Below, piece by piece: positions 1 to 8,985 of a stretch of 64,000 nucleotides of DNA. Made by a program: the position numbers and the translations under genes. Numbering within the stretch: position 1 is the stretch's first letter; each line of letters starts with the position of its first letter. A model generated the notes under the pieces. That model had not been told where the DNA came from. It did not search any database and was given only the letters and a program-made list of their open reading frames with translations. The DNA is from an uncultured Holophagaceae bacterium (GTDB taxonomy: Bacteria > Acidobacteriota > Holophagae > Holophagales > Holophagaceae): positions 124,001-188,000 of the forward strand of contig CAIWKE010000027.1 of the NCBI GenBank assembly GCA_903913215.1, read 5' to 3'.

Positions 1-5
1 CTTCG

Positions 6-842
6 CTACTGTTGCTGCTGATTCTGCTGGGCCGCGTCCGGCCGGGTCTCATTGATCATGACATCAGCCTGCACCGCGGTGGCGGTCGCGCCGAAGGCCG
101 AGCCCCTCACTGGGGCTGCCTCCTGGGCATCCAGGCCGCAGCAGAGGCGGACGTAGTGGTCCGTGACGCAGAGGCCGTTGGTGGCGTCGAAGCCGAGCCA
201 GCCCAATCCCTCCACCCAGGCCTCGGCCCAGGCATGGGTCTCCCGCAAGGCCTGGCTGGCATCGTCGGCCAGGAGGTAGCCGGCCACGTAGCGGGCGGGG
301 ATGCCGAGCACCCGGGCCGCGCTCACGAAGAGGTGGGTGTGGTCCTGGCAGACGCCTTGGCCCTGGGCCAGGGCTTCGGCGGCGGTGGAGGCCGTGGAGG
401 TGCTGCCGGGGCGGTAGCTGATGACTTCTCGCACCAGCCCAGAAAGGGCGTGGAGGCGGCCGAGGGTGTCCGGGCCGACGACACTCTGGGCGAAGGCACG
501 AATGGCCGCATCGGGTCGGGTCAGGTCCGTCTGGCGGAGGAAGACCGGCAGGGGCGCCTCCTGGCGGAAGCCCGACACTACGCCGTGGCGGTCACTGGTC
601 TCCACGCTGCCCGAGGCCACGATGCTGAGCTCGCGGACGGGGCGCCGTTGCTGGAAGAAGGCCTCGCTGTCTCCGAAGCCATTGGCATGGAAGGTGGACA
701 CAGGCTCGCCGTTGACCGAGACCTGCCAGTCCCGTGGTGTCTGGCAGTTCAACTGAGGGGGCTGGAGCCGAAGGAGCAGCGCGATCTGGCCCACGGGCGT
801 GTCATAGCGATACGTCGTCTGGTGGAGGACGGTGAGTTCCAT
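6..842 (-). CDS. Transglutaminase-like cysteine peptidase-fold protein
   Basis: 278-residue protein. The N-terminal beta-rich region is typical of bacterial transglutaminase-like proteins. The C-terminal papain-like core shows the triad Cys165 (GQGVCQDH), His203 (THAWAEAW) and Asp219 (GFDATNG). The start at 842 (MELTVLHQ) is preferred over an upstream ATG at 878 because it begins at the conserved LHxTxYRYD region and lies 7 bases after the alpha-E stop. It is the last gene of a three-gene operon with an alpha-E protein and a circularly permuted ATP-grasp, a conserved set predicted to make or process a peptide or amide-linked product. Substrate unknown; probably cytoplasmic, as no signal peptide is seen. 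Confidence 0.9.
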   Translation of the reverse strand: MELTVLHQTTYRYDTPVGQIALLLRLQPPQLNCQTPRDWQVSVNGEPVSTFHANGFGDSEAFFQQRRPVRELSIVASGSVETSDRHGVVSGFRQEAPLPVFLRQTDLTRPDAAIRAFAQSVVGPDTLGRLHALSGLVREVISYRPGSTSTASTAAEALAQGQGVCQDHTHLFVSAARVLGIPARYVAGYLLADDASQALRETHAWAEAWVEGLGWLGFDATNGLCVTDHYVRLCCGLDAQEAAPVRGSAFGATATAVQADVMINETRPDAAQQNQQQQ

Positions 843-849
843 GGTGTCC

Positions 850-1779
850 CTAGAAGTGGTAGGACTCGGCGATTTCAAGGGCCAGCTGGTTGGTCATCTT
901 GAGGCACTGCTGCACGGATTCGTGCAGGCCCCGCTGGAAGATTGCCCCATCCCGGCCCTCCAGCAGCAGCTCGAAGATCTCGTCCACGGTCTCGTGGCAA
1001 TCCGCATGCACGCCGTGCTCCTCGGCCAGGCGTTCCAGGTGCCAGCGCATCTGGTCTACGCAGTAGGCCACGGAGCGGGGGAAGGCCCGGTTAACCATGA
1101 GGAAATCGGAGATGTGGGCCGGGGAGTAGGCCCCGCCATAGACGTGGTGGTAGGCGCGGATGCCAGAGAGGGCGTGCAGGACCGAGGTCCACTGGTAGTG
1201 GTCCCGCCCGCCGCCCACCACATCCGTCTCCGGCAGCAGGACGAAGTACTTCACGTCGAGGAGACGCAGAGTCATCTGGGCCCGTTCGAGAGCCCCGCCG
1301 ATGGACATGAAGGCGTGGCCCGCGTGGCGCATCATCCCGGTCTCCGCAGCCCCCCGGAAGACCGAGGCGCGGGTCTTGACCCAGTCGATGAGCGCCGGCA
1401 GTTCCTGGCAGGCCTCGGCGGCGCTGAGCCCCTCGAAGCGGCGCCAGCTCATGTTGAGGGCCTCCCACATCTCCTGGGTGAGCCGGATGCGCACGGAGCG
1501 GCCATTGGCGCGGGCCCGCACCAGGCAGGCCTGGATGGAGGCGGGGTTCTCGGGGTCCAGCAGGAGGATGCGGGCGATGTCCTCTTCGGTGATGGGCGCC
1601 CCCGGCTGCACGAAGGACTCGGAGTCCGTAACCCGCAGCACGGAGCGCCACTCGTCCCGGTAGGCGGAACCGGGCAGCACGGCCATGCGTTGCCCCATGG
1701 TGATGAGGCGGGCCGTGCTCTCGGCCCGCTCCAGGTAGCGGGCCATCCAGAACAGGTTCTCGGCAGTCCGGCTCAGCAT
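850..1779 (-). CDS. Alpha-E domain protein (DUF403)
   Basis: 309 residues, all-helical, beginning MLSRTAENLFWMARYLERAE, which is the hallmark start of the alpha-E family. The family is known only as a partner of circularly permuted ATP-grasp and transglutaminase-like proteins. The start at 1779 lies 2 bases after the stop of the ATP-grasp gene, so translation is probably coupled. A longer open frame upstream is only a frame-shadow of the ATP-grasp gene. Function unknown; the predicted role is as an accessory or binding component of a peptide-ligase system. Confidence 0.9.
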   Translation of the reverse strand: MLSRTAENLFWMARYLERAESTARLITMGQRMAVLPGSAYRDEWRSVLRVTDSESFVQPGAPITEEDIARILLLDPENPASIQACLVRARANGRSVRIRLTQEMWEALNMSWRRFEGLSAAEACQELPALIDWVKTRASVFRGAAETGMMRHAGHAFMSIGGALERAQMTLRLLDVKYFVLLPETDVVGGGRDHYQWTSVLHALSGIRAYHHVYGGAYSPAHISDFLMVNRAFPRSVAYCVDQMRWHLERLAEEHGVHADCHETVDEIFELLLEGRDGAIFQRGLHESVQQCLKMTNQLALEIAESYHF

Positions 1780-1781
1780 GG

Positions 1782-3191
1782 CTAGTTCCTCAGTACCCAG
1801 GTGTCCTTCACGCCGCCGCCCTGGCTGGAGTTCACCACCAGGGAGCCCTCTGTGAGCGCCACCCGCGTGAGGCCGCCGGGCACCAGGCGCATCTGCTTGC
1901 CCACCAGGCAGAACGGGCGGAAGTCCGCGTGGCGACCCACCACGCCAGCCTCGCCCAAGGTCGGCACCGTGGACAGGTCCAGGGTGGGCTGGGCGATGAA
2001 GCCGCCGGGGTTGGCCTTGATCCGCTCCGCATAGGCGGCGATCTCCTCGGGGCTGGCCTTGGGACCGATGAGCATGCCGTAGCCACCGGAGCCGTGCACC
2101 TCCTTGGCCACCAGCTCCGGCAGGTGGGCCAGCACGTGGGCCAGGCCCGTCTCCGTGCCGCACTGCCAAGTGGGGATGTTGGCCAGGATGGGTTCTTCAC
2201 CCAGGTAGAAGCGGATCATCTCGGGCACGTAGACGTAGATGGCCTTGTCGTCAGCGATGCCCGCGCCGGGCGCGGAGCAGAGGGTCACGCCCCCGGCCCG
2301 GTAGGCATGGAAGAGGCCCGGCACACCCAGCAGGCTGTCGGGGCGGAACACAAGCGGGTCCAGATAGTCGTCGTCGATGCGGCGGTAGATCACGTCCACG
2401 GCCCGGGGGCCCGCCGTGGTCTTCATCCAGACCCGGTCGTTTTCCACGAAGAGGTCCACAGGCTCCACCAGCTCGATGCCCATGAGGTCTGCCAGGAAGC
2501 TGTGCTCGTAGTAAGCGGAGTTGAGGGAGCCCGGCGTGAGCAGCACCACCACCGGATCGCCCTTGCAGGCGGGGGGCGCCACTTCCTTGAGGGTCTGCAG
2601 CAGCAGGGCCGGGTAGTTGTCCACGGGCGTGACCATGCCCTTGGCGAAGAGGCCCGGGAACATGCGGGTCATGATCTCCCGGTTCTCCAGCATGTAGGAG
2701 ACGCCTGAGGGCGTGCGGCAGTTGTCCTCCAGCACCTCGAAGGCCGTGGGCCCTGTGCGCACGATGTCGATGCCCACGATGTGGCTGTAGACCCGCCCCG
2801 GCGGATCGAAGCCGATCATCTCGGGCCGGAAGGCCGGATTCTGGTAGACCAGATCCTGGGGGATGAGCCCGGCACGGAGGATCTCGCCCCGGTGGTAGAC
2901 GTCGAAAAGGAAGGCATTGAGGGCCTGGGCCCGCTGGCGGATGCCCCGGTCCAGGCGCTCCCACTCCAGGCGGCTGAAGACCCGGGGGAGCAGGTCGAAG
3001 GGGATGAGCCGCTCCGGGTCACCGCCCTCGCCATAGACCGCGAAGGTGATGCCGATGCGCCGGAAGATGGCCTCGGCCTCCTCCAGGCGACGGTGCAGCC
3101 CCGCGATGCCCGTCTCATCGATCCAGCGCTTCACATCCGCGTAGCAGCTGCGGATGGCACCTTCCTGATCGTGCATCTCGAAGAAGGACAT
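1782..3191 (-). CDS. Circularly permuted ATP-grasp type 2 protein (DUF404/DUF407)
   Basis: 469 residues. Recognised by the N-terminal DUF404-type region (FPFDLLPRV-like segment near residue 68), GDPVVVLLTPG, DVIYRRIDDD and the C-terminal GSGGYGMLIGP stretch of the ATP-grasp core. The family is predicted to form amide bonds using ATP. The start at 3191 (MSFFEMHDQ) has a GGGG tract just upstream; an ATG at 3218 would add 9 poorly conserved residues. First gene of the operon with alpha-E and transglutaminase-like partners. Product unknown. Confidence 0.92.
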   Translation of the reverse strand: MSFFEMHDQEGAIRSCYADVKRWIDETGIAGLHRRLEEAEAIFRRIGITFAVYGEGGDPERLIPFDLLPRVFSRLEWERLDRGIRQRAQALNAFLFDVYHRGEILRAGLIPQDLVYQNPAFRPEMIGFDPPGRVYSHIVGIDIVRTGPTAFEVLEDNCRTPSGVSYMLENREIMTRMFPGLFAKGMVTPVDNYPALLLQTLKEVAPPACKGDPVVVLLTPGSLNSAYYEHSFLADLMGIELVEPVDLFVENDRVWMKTTAGPRAVDVIYRRIDDDYLDPLVFRPDSLLGVPGLFHAYRAGGVTLCSAPGAGIADDKAIYVYVPEMIRFYLGEEPILANIPTWQCGTETGLAHVLAHLPELVAKEVHGSGGYGMLIGPKASPEEIAAYAERIKANPGGFIAQPTLDLSTVPTLGEAGVVGRHADFRPFCLVGKQMRLVPGGLTRVALTEGSLVVNSSQGGGVKDTWVLRN

Positions 3192-3321
3192 GGCACCCCG
3201 AGTGAATGATCTGTTCATTGTGTCTCGGGGGAGCGGAATTACAAGTCCAAACAGGCAAAAGGTTAGATCCCAGCGCCTCAAAAAACCTAGACGACTCGAA
3301 AAGTCTTTTGAGCTGGACTGG

Positions 3322-3798
3322 TTATTTCTTGCGGAGCCAGATGGCGGCGATGAGCGAGGTAAGGAATCCCGTGAGCACGGTGCCGATGGCCCCGGCCATG
3401 GCGCTGGCCCGGGGCGTCTGCATGGGCGCCTGGGCGCGTACGGCGGCCTCGATCTGCTCGGGGCTGATGCCCCTCAGGGCCATGAGCTGCCGCCCCATGG
3501 CGATGCGCTCCTGGAAGTAGTGGGGGAAGATGGTGGTGGTGAAGTAGATGCTGAATCCAAAGATGATCATGGAACCCAGCAGCGAGATGCTCACCCCGTT
3601 CCATACCTGACGCCCATAGCCGTCCACCTTGGCTGTGCCCTTGAGCGACCAGAGCAGGAGCCCGACCTGCATGGGGATCACGAGCCAGAACAGCGAGTAG
3701 TGTGCCGGATTCTTGTACCAGCCCGTGACCCCCATGACGAAGGTCCACGCCGCCACGGAAACACCAAGGATGAAGCCAGAGCGGAGGGTGGGGGGCAT
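3322..3798 (-). CDS. DUF4199-like membrane protein
   Basis: 158 residues with about four hydrophobic segments: one near residues 6-25, one near 33-53, one near 72-95, and one at the C-terminus ending in WLRKK. The pattern matches small DUF4199 inner-membrane proteins of unknown role. The start at 3798 has GAGG five bases upstream. An alternative in-frame ATG at 3825 would overlap the SDR stop (TGATG), and either start suggests coupling to the upstream SDR. Function not known. Confidence 0.75.
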   Translation of the reverse strand: MPPTLRSGFILGVSVAAWTFVMGVTGWYKNPAHYSLFWLVIPMQVGLLLWSLKGTAKVDGYGRQVWNGVSISLLGSMIIFGFSIYFTTTIFPHYFQERIAMGRQLMALRGISPEQIEAAVRAQAPMQTPRASAMAGAIGTVLTGFLTSLIAAIWLRKK

Positions 3799-3824
3799 GA
3801 GAACCTCAGAGATGTGCCCTGTCA

Positions 3825-4568
3825 TCAGAACACGTATCCGCCCCCATTGACGGGAATGGTGGCGCCGGTGACGAAGCCGGCTTCCAGGATGCCCACGACG
3901 GCTTCGGCGATGTCTTCGGCCCGGCCGTTGCGGCGCAGCGGGGTGTGGTTGGCGGCGGCCTGCTTGTGCTGCTCGGGGATCTGGGCGGTGGCGTCCGTGA
4001 GGGTGAGGCCCGGGGCCACGGCGTTCACGCGGATGCCCATGGGGCCCAGTTCGTAGGCCAGGGCTCGCACGAAGCCTTCCAGGCCGGCCTTGGCGGAGCT
4101 GTGAGCCACAAAGCCCCAGCCAGGATTGCGGGCCAGGCCGCTGGTGATGGCCACGATACTGCCACCCTTGCGTTCCAGCATCTGCGGCACCACGGCGCGG
4201 CAGCCGTGGAAGGCAGCGCCCAGCTCGCCGGTGAGCTTGGCCTCGAAGCCCTCCCAGGGATAGTCCAGGATGCCGGTCATGGGGAAGCCGATGGAGGCGT
4301 TCAGCACCAGGAGGCCGATGGGGCCCAGCTGGCTCCGCACGGTGGCGGCCATGGCCTCCACCTGGGCCCGGTCCCGGGCGTCGGCCCGCACAGCCATGGC
4401 GCGGCCCCCGGCGGCGATGATCTCGTCCACCACTGCCCGGGCGGCGGCCTCCGAGCCGAAGTAGTTCACGGCCACGGCGGCGCCGCGGGCGGCCAGGGCC
4501 TTGGCGATGGCGGCTCCGATGCCGCGGCTGGCGCCGGTGACGAGGGCGACATTGCCTTGCAGGGTCAT
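3825..4568 (-). CDS. SDR-family oxidoreductase with His at the Tyr position
   Basis: 247-residue short-chain dehydrogenase. The nucleotide-binding TGASRGIG is at residues 11-18, NAS is near 90-92, Ser143 is present, and the C-terminal end is FVTGATIPVNGGGYVF. The expected catalytic YxxxK reads HSSAK, so His156 replaces Tyr while Lys160 is kept. Similar His variants recur in some SDR subfamilies, but activity cannot be assumed. AGGAG sits seven bases upstream of the chosen start; the longer frame to 4658 has no such signal. Probably cotranscribed with the DUF4199 gene. Substrate unknown. Confidence 0.88.
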   Translation of the reverse strand: MTLQGNVALVTGASRGIGAAIAKALAARGAAVAVNYFGSEAAARAVVDEIIAAGGRAMAVRADARDRAQVEAMAATVRSQLGPIGLLVLNASIGFPMTGILDYPWEGFEAKLTGELGAAFHGCRAVVPQMLERKGGSIVAITSGLARNPGWGFVAHSSAKAGLEGFVRALAYELGPMGIRVNAVAPGLTLTDATAQIPEQHKQAAANHTPLRRNGRAEDIAEAVVGILEAGFVTGATIPVNGGGYVF

Positions 4569-4605
4569 GACGGCTCCTTGGATGACGATCCGATTCTGGA
4601 CTGCC

Positions 4606-5109
4606 CTAGCCTTCGACCACAAGATGCTGGATGGCCATGCCGCCCCCGGAGGTGGCATCCCCCGTGAGGGCCCGGCGCAGGTAGCCCACCTGGCCCAGAT
4701 GGAAGGCCAGGTGCGCCGCCAGGTGCAGCAGGACTCGCGAGGTGGGCGGATGCAGGCCCATGAGGGGCGCGGGGAAGGGCGCCGCCAGCTGCTCTGGGGT
4801 GAGGGCGCGCAGGCCCGTCTCTACGTCCAGGATGGTGGCTTCCAGCAGGGCCCTGACCTCCTCGCGGCGGCCCTCCCGCTGGGCGAATTCCTGCTCCCGC
4901 TGCCGCACATAGCGCGTGGCGCCGAAGGTGGCGCCCACGAAGTACCGCAGGTTGCCCGCCACGTGCAGGGCCACGTTGCCACCACTGTTGGCGAGGCCCG
5001 GCAGCGTTCGCCAGAGGCTGGCGTCATCGGGGTAGAGGCCCACCTCCTTGGCTAGGCAGCGGAGGTCGCGGCACAGGATGAGCAGGAGGTCGGAGGTGAA
5101 AGGGGTCAT
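4606..5109 (-). CDS. DinB-family protein
   Basis: 167 residues, four-helix DinB/YfiT type: early helix with DLRCLAKE, an N-proximal His in VALHVAGNL, and C-terminal LLHLAAHLAFHLGQVGYLRR carrying the paired His residues that bind a metal in this fold. AAGGA precedes the ATG at 5109; upstream residues in the longer frame look non-coding. DinB-like enzymes include thiol-dependent S-transferases, but this member's reaction is unknown. Confidence 0.85.
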   Translation of the reverse strand: MTPFTSDLLLILCRDLRCLAKEVGLYPDDASLWRTLPGLANSGGNVALHVAGNLRYFVGATFGATRYVRQREQEFAQREGRREEVRALLEATILDVETGLRALTPEQLAAPFPAPLMGLHPPTSRVLLHLAAHLAFHLGQVGYLRRALTGDATSGGGMAIQHLVVEG

Positions 5110-5243
5110 GGGTGTGTCCTTGGATCCAGGAGCGCCACATGGATCAACAGCAAGGTAACCCCAGAGAGCCGAGGGGTGCCAACAAAGGCCGAGTGCTGGA
5201 TGGCCGTGGACGGCATGCATGACCTCAAAAGAAAGGGAAACAG

Positions 5244-5269
5244 CCACAAAGAACACAAAGGACACAAAG
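5244..5269. repeat. Short tandem array of CACAAAGRA-type 9-mers
   Basis: Three head-to-tail copies of a 9-base unit (CACAAAGAA, CACAAAGGA, CACAAAG) lie in the gap between the divergent DinB and glutaminase genes. It looks like a single arm of the same modular repeat class seen as inverted pairs at 6279-6362, 24289-24396 and 26279-26587. No facing arm was seen here. Confidence 0.6.
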
Positions 5270-5357
5270 CGGGAATTTCGCCAGTCATCCTGACCAAGCC
5301 TGATCAGTTGTCCTTCATCACGGCTAGCCCCCCCGGTCTATGGCTATGCTCGGAGTC

Positions 5358-6269
5358 ATGGACCTTCAAGCCCTCCTCGATGACCTGGCTGCGGAAGCGG
5401 CGCCTTTCGCCGCGCATGGCAAGGTGGCGGACTACATTCCGGCCCTGGCGGCGGTGGATCCGGCCCACTTCGGCATCGCCCTGGCCACCATGGACGGGCA
5501 GCTCTACGGCAGCGGGGACTGGCAGACGCCCTTCTCCATCCAGAGCGTGTCCAAGGCCTTCTCCCTGGCCCTGGTGCTAGCCAGGGATGGCGAATCCCTC
5601 TGGCGCCGCGTGGGTCGCGAACCCTCGGGCAGCGCCTTCAATTCCCTGGTGCAGCTGGAGTATGAGAAGGGCATTCCCCGGAACCCCTTCATCAATGCCG
5701 GGGCCCTCATCCTCATCGACCGCCTGCTCTCCCTGAGCGGCGACTCCCTGGGCACCCTGCGGACCTTCCTGCGGGCCGAGAGCGGCAATGCGAACGTCGA
5801 TGTGGACCCGGAGGTGGCGGCCTCCGAGGCCAGCCATGGCCACCGCAACGCCGCCCTGGCCCACTTCATGGCCAGCTGCGGCAACCTGGGAAACCCCGTT
5901 GAGACCGTACTGGACCACTACTTCCGCCAGTGCAGCCTCACCTTGAGCTGCGGCGACCTGGCCAAGGCCGGGCTCTTCCTGGCCAACCACGGCCTGCGGG
6001 CGGACGGCTCACGCCTGCTCACCCGCAGCGAGGCCAAGCGCATCAACTCCGTCATGCTCACCTGCGGCACCTATGACGCTGCCGGGGACTTCGCCTACCG
6101 CGTGGGCCTGCCCGGCAAGAGCGGCGTAGGCGGGGGCATCCTGGCGGTCCTGCCCGAGCGCGGCATCCTCTGCGTCTGGAGCCCCGCCCTAGATCCCAAG
6201 GGCAACAGCGTCGCCGGCGTCGAAGCCCTGGATCGGTTCACGACTCGGACGGGGTGGTCGATTTTTTGA
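5358..6269 (+). CDS. glsA: Glutaminase A
   Basis: Serine-dependent glutaminase that hydrolyses L-glutamine to glutamate and ammonia in the cytoplasm. It has the beta-lactamase-like fold with Ser63-x-x-Lys66 (QSVSK) and the family landmarks GKVADYIPAL, NSLVQLEYEKGIPRNPFINAGA and GDLAKAGLFLANHG. At 303 residues it matches the usual length. The start at 5358 (MDLQALLDDL) best matches the E. coli YneH register; an ATG at 5340 would add six residues, and neither has a strong ribosome-binding site. It is transcribed alone, away from the minus-strand genes on both sides. Confidence 0.95.
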   Translation: MDLQALLDDLAAEAAPFAAHGKVADYIPALAAVDPAHFGIALATMDGQLYGSGDWQTPFSIQSVSKAFSLALVLARDGESLWRRVGREPSGSAFNSLVQLEYEKGIPRNPFINAGALILIDRLLSLSGDSLGTLRTFLRAESGNANVDVDPEVAASEASHGHRNAALAHFMASCGNLGNPVETVLDHYFRQCSLTLSCGDLAKAGLFLANHGLRADGSRLLTRSEAKRINSVMLTCGTYDAAGDFAYRVGLPGKSGVGGGILAVLPERGILCVWSPALDPKGNSVAGVEALDRFTTRTGWSIF

Positions 6270-6278
6270 AAAAAGCAT

Positions 6279-6362
6279 TTAACCGCAGAGGCCGCAGAGG
6301 ACGCAGAGGGCGCAGAGAATATCCTGGCCACCTCTGCGTCCTCTGCGCTCTCTGCGGTTAAT
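6279..6362. repeat. Inverted pair of CGCAGAGG-type 9-mer arrays
   Basis: The left arm, starting TTAACCGCAGAGG, has four 9-base units and faces a right arm ending CTCTGCGGTTAA with three to four complementary units, around a short unrelated centre. RNA from either strand would form a long imperfect hairpin. It lies directly between the convergent glutaminase and EamA-like genes, so it could act as a terminator. Same family at 24330-24396, 26279-26378 and 26459-26587. Confidence 0.8.
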
Positions 6363-6380
6363 TTCTTTCCATGAAGCAGC

Positions 6381-6827
6381 CTAGCGCCTGGTGAGCAGGG
6401 CCATGCCGCCCAGCACCAGCGCGATGCCCAGCACTTTGGGCAGCGAGAACGACTCCTTGAACAGCGTCACGGCCACCGGGATCAGCACCAGGGCGGAGAT
6501 GCCGTTCACGGCCACGCCGGACCACTGCAGGGAGCCGCCGGCACGGTAGGCCAGGAGGAAGCCAGCCTCGATGAGGAGGACGCCCAGGCCCAGCACCAGG
6601 GCCACCCGGAGACCTGGTCCTGAGCCCAGTCCCACGAAAGCCTGGCGCAGGGGCTGGCCCGCGGGCTGCCAGGCCACCAGGGCCAGAGCCGATAGGACAA
6701 AGGCCACGGCATAGGCCACCATGAGCACCGCCATGGGGCGCACCGTGGCGGGTACCAGCTTCTGGGCCAGGTGGTAGAGCAGGTTGCCAGCCGTGGCGAG
6801 ACCCAGGGCCAGAAAGACGGACTTCAT
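6381..6827 (-). CDS. EamA/SMR-like small membrane transporter
   Basis: 148 residues with four predicted membrane segments and a C-terminal [24 protein letters not shown], which is the typical end of an EamA or small-multidrug-type half-transporter. AGGGGA precedes the start. Its ATG overlaps the stop of the RlmF gene in an ATGA, indicating translational coupling. Substrate unknown; half-size EamA proteins are thought to work as dimers. Confidence 0.8.
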   Translation of the reverse strand: MKSVFLALGLATAGNLLYHLAQKLVPATVRPMAVLMVAYAVAFVLSALALVAWQPAGQPLRQAFVGLGSGPGLRVALVLGLGVLLIEAGFLLAYRAGGSLQWSGVAVNGISALVLIPVAVTLFKESFSLPKVLGIALVLGGMALLTRR

Positions 6828-7783
6828 GGTGTCCCCTGGCCAGGTGCGGGAGCCCGGAAGGCCTGTCGCGCCGCCGCATCCAGGAAGGTCCAGGCGACAA
6901 AGCGGCTCTGCTTCTGGCCCTGGGCCATGGGCACGATGCGGACGTCCAGGGGCTCGACCTTGCGCAGGGCCCGCTGCACCGCAGGCAGGTTGGCGGAGCT
7001 GGAGACGAGGGTGGTGAACCAGGCCACCTGGGCGCGGATGCCCGCGCTTTCTTCGATCATCTGGCGGATGAACCCCACCTCACCGCCGGGGCACCAGAGC
7101 TCCGCACCCTGGCCGCCGAAGTTCCGGGCGCTGGAAGTGCCCAGGCCCAGCTTGCGCCACTTGGCCTGGGAGGCTTCGCGCACCTCGCGCAGGGACGCGT
7201 GGAAAGGCGGGTTGCAGAGGCTGAGGCTGAAGCGGTCCGTGGGCGTCACCACGTGCTGGAAGATGGCTTGGCGCTCCGGCTGGCGGCGGAGCTGGATGGC
7301 CCGCTCCAGGCCCGGGTTGGCCTTGAGGATGCGGGCGGCGGCCTCCAGTGCGGTGCCATCCAGGTCCGTCCCCACGAAGGCCCATGCGTATTCCTTGTGG
7401 CCCACCAGCGGGTAGATGAGGTTGGCGCCCACGCCGACGTCGAGCACTCGCACGGTGGTGCCCCGGGGGACTTCGCCGCCTTCGGCCAGCAGGTCCGCGA
7501 GGTAGTGCAGATAATCCGCGCGGCCTGGAATGGGGGGGCAGAGATAACCGGCGGGGATGTCCCAGCCCCGGATGCCATAGGCTTCCAGCAGCAGGGCGCG
7601 GTTCAGGGCCTTCACCGCGGCCGGATCCGAGAAGTCCACCGTTGTGCCGCCGTGGGGGGCCTGGCGCAGGAAGGGCCGCAGCTCAGGACTGGCCGCTGCC
7701 AGGCGCGCCATGTCGTAGCTGCCCGCATGGCGGTTGCGCGGATGGAGGGCCCTGGCGGCTGGGGACTTCGGTGGTCCAGACAT
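6824..7783 (-). CDS. rlmF: 23S rRNA (adenine(1618)-N(6))-methyltransferase RlmF
   Basis: 319-residue AdoMet-dependent methyltransferase. It opens with the family signature [11 protein letters not shown], followed by [18 protein letters not shown], the AdoMet loop [15 protein letters not shown] and the N6-adenine catalytic NPPFH. RlmF methylates A1618 in 23S rRNA. The ATG at 7783 is chosen over a TTG at 7798, which adds five residues. The C-terminus overlaps the next gene by four bases. Confidence 0.93.
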   Translation of the reverse strand: MSGPPKSPAARALHPRNRHAGSYDMARLAAASPELRPFLRQAPHGGTTVDFSDPAAVKALNRALLLEAYGIRGWDIPAGYLCPPIPGRADYLHYLADLLAEGGEVPRGTTVRVLDVGVGANLIYPLVGHKEYAWAFVGTDLDGTALEAAARILKANPGLERAIQLRRQPERQAIFQHVVTPTDRFSLSLCNPPFHASLREVREASQAKWRKLGLGTSSARNFGGQGAELWCPGGEVGFIRQMIEESAGIRAQVAWFTTLVSSSANLPAVQRALRKVEPLDVRIVPMAQGQKQSRFVAWTFLDAAARQAFRAPAPGQGTP

Positions 7784-7816
7784 GGGATCAGTGTCCAACG
7801 AAACGGGCGCTTCCGC

Positions 7817-8386
7817 TCACCTGGATGCGGAGTCCGCCCCCAGGTCGGCGCGCAACTCAGCCACGCTGCGGACCCGGGCGAAGCTGCCCTGGAGGGCCGC
7901 CAGGAAGGCCCCTTGCACCTGCGCGGCCTTCACGGTTTCGCCGCCCCAGGCAAGATCCCGGGTGGCGCAGGCGTCGGCGGCCAGTTGGCAGGTGAAGCCC
8001 AGGTCCGCCGCGGCCCGTGTGGTGGTGTCGATGCACATGTGGGTCATCATGCCCGCCACCAGGAGCTCCGTGATGCCCCGGCCCCGCAGGTGTTCCAGAA
8101 GGGGCGTCTCCCGGAAGCTGTTGGGGAAGTGTTTCTGGAAGACCGGTTCGCCGGGTTGGGGTGCGACGCTCGCGTGGAGATCCGCCCCGGGTGTGCCAGG
8201 CAGGAAGAAGGTGGCGCCTGGCCGCGTGGCGATGTGTTGGATGTGGATGATGGCCAGCCCGGCCCGGCGGCAGACTTCGAGCAGCTGCCCCGCCTGGCTC
8301 CCCGCTTCGGGACTGCCCACCAGCTCCATGGCCCCGCCAGGGAAGTAGTCGTTCTGGATGTCGACGAGCAGTAGGGCCTTGGACAT
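7817..8386 (-). CDS. Isochorismatase-family cysteine hydrolase
   Basis: 189 residues with the Asp9-Lys85-Cys118 triad of the cysteine-hydrolase fold (VDIQNDYFPGG, FQKHFPNSF, GMMTHMCIDTTTR). Members hydrolyse isochorismate, nicotinamide or similar small molecules; the substrate here cannot be told. AGGAGG stands eight bases before the ATG. It sits in a dense minus-strand run of unrelated small enzymes. Confidence 0.92.
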   Translation of the reverse strand: MSKALLLVDIQNDYFPGGAMELVGSPEAGSQAGQLLEVCRRAGLAIIHIQHIATRPGATFFLPGTPGADLHASVAPQPGEPVFQKHFPNSFRETPLLEHLRGRGITELLVAGMMTHMCIDTTTRAAADLGFTCQLAADACATRDLAWGGETVKAAQVQGAFLAALQGSFARVRSVAELRADLGADSASR

Positions 8387-8398
8387 GGGGATTCCCTC

Positions 8399-8965
8399 CT
8401 AGAGATCGGTCTGCTCGGGCACCTGACGGCTGGCCAGGAACCAGAACAGGAACGCGGTGCCGAGGGTCAGCCAGGCCACGGTGAGGCCCAGCTGGCGGCC
8501 CTGCCAGAGCCCGTTCCACCAGCGCATGGCCTGGGTGGCCAGGACATTGACCTTGCCGCCGTACATCTCCAGGTCCCGCAGGTAGCGTTTGGTGTCCTCG
8601 GGCTCATAGCCCAGCGGATTGGCGCTCTGCACCCGTGCGTTCAGGTAGAGCAGGGTCGCGCTCCCCAGGCCCAGCACCAGGATGCCCCCGGTGATGAGGC
8701 GCACCCGGGCCTGGCGCAGCGCCGCCGTGGCGCCCAGGGTGCGGGCCACCCAGCGCCCGTGGGCCTCGGCGTGAGCCCGGTCCCGCTGCCCCAGCTCCTG
8801 CCGCAGGTGCTGCAGGTCCTCGGCAGGCATCGAGCAACCCCGCCGCTCCAGCTCTGCGACCGCAGCCTCCACGGCCTCCAGCCGATAGCCCATGGGCTTC
8901 TGCACATACTCCCGCAGCTCGGCTTCCGAGAGGGTGGGGATGCGGCTGAGGTAGGGCTGGGTCAT
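8399..8965 (-). CDS. Hypothetical membrane protein with two TM segments
   Basis: 188 residues not matched to a named family. The N-terminal half is charged and helical (residues about 14-75, LREYVQKPMGYRLEAVEAAV). It is followed by a membrane segment near 91-108, a loop, and a second segment near 158-178. The domain order suggests a cytoplasmic helical head on a membrane hairpin. It is 12 bases downstream of the next open frame and likely in the same transcript as the cysteine hydrolase. Function unknown. Confidence 0.7.
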   Translation of the reverse strand: MTQPYLSRIPTLSEAELREYVQKPMGYRLEAVEAAVAELERRGCSMPAEDLQHLRQELGQRDRAHAEAHGRWVARTLGATAALRQARVRLITGGILVLGLGSATLLYLNARVQSANPLGYEPEDTKRYLRDLEMYGGKVNVLATQAMRWWNGLWQGRQLGLTVAWLTLGTAFLFWFLASRQVPEQTDL

Positions 8966-8985
8966 GGGGCGCTCGACCCTCCAGC

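Noticed and set aside
12-902. Long plus-strand ORF opposite the transglutaminase gene
   Set aside because: Gly/Ala/Val/His-rich shadow frame caused by high G+C; no family features, and the minus-strand frame has a catalytic triad.
5106-5297. Short minus-strand ORF through the tandem CACAAAG array
   Set aside because: Low-complexity translation of repeat units.
6279-6362. CRISPR array
   Set aside because: Units are 9 bases with no unique spacers and occur as facing inverted arrays; no cas genes in the window.
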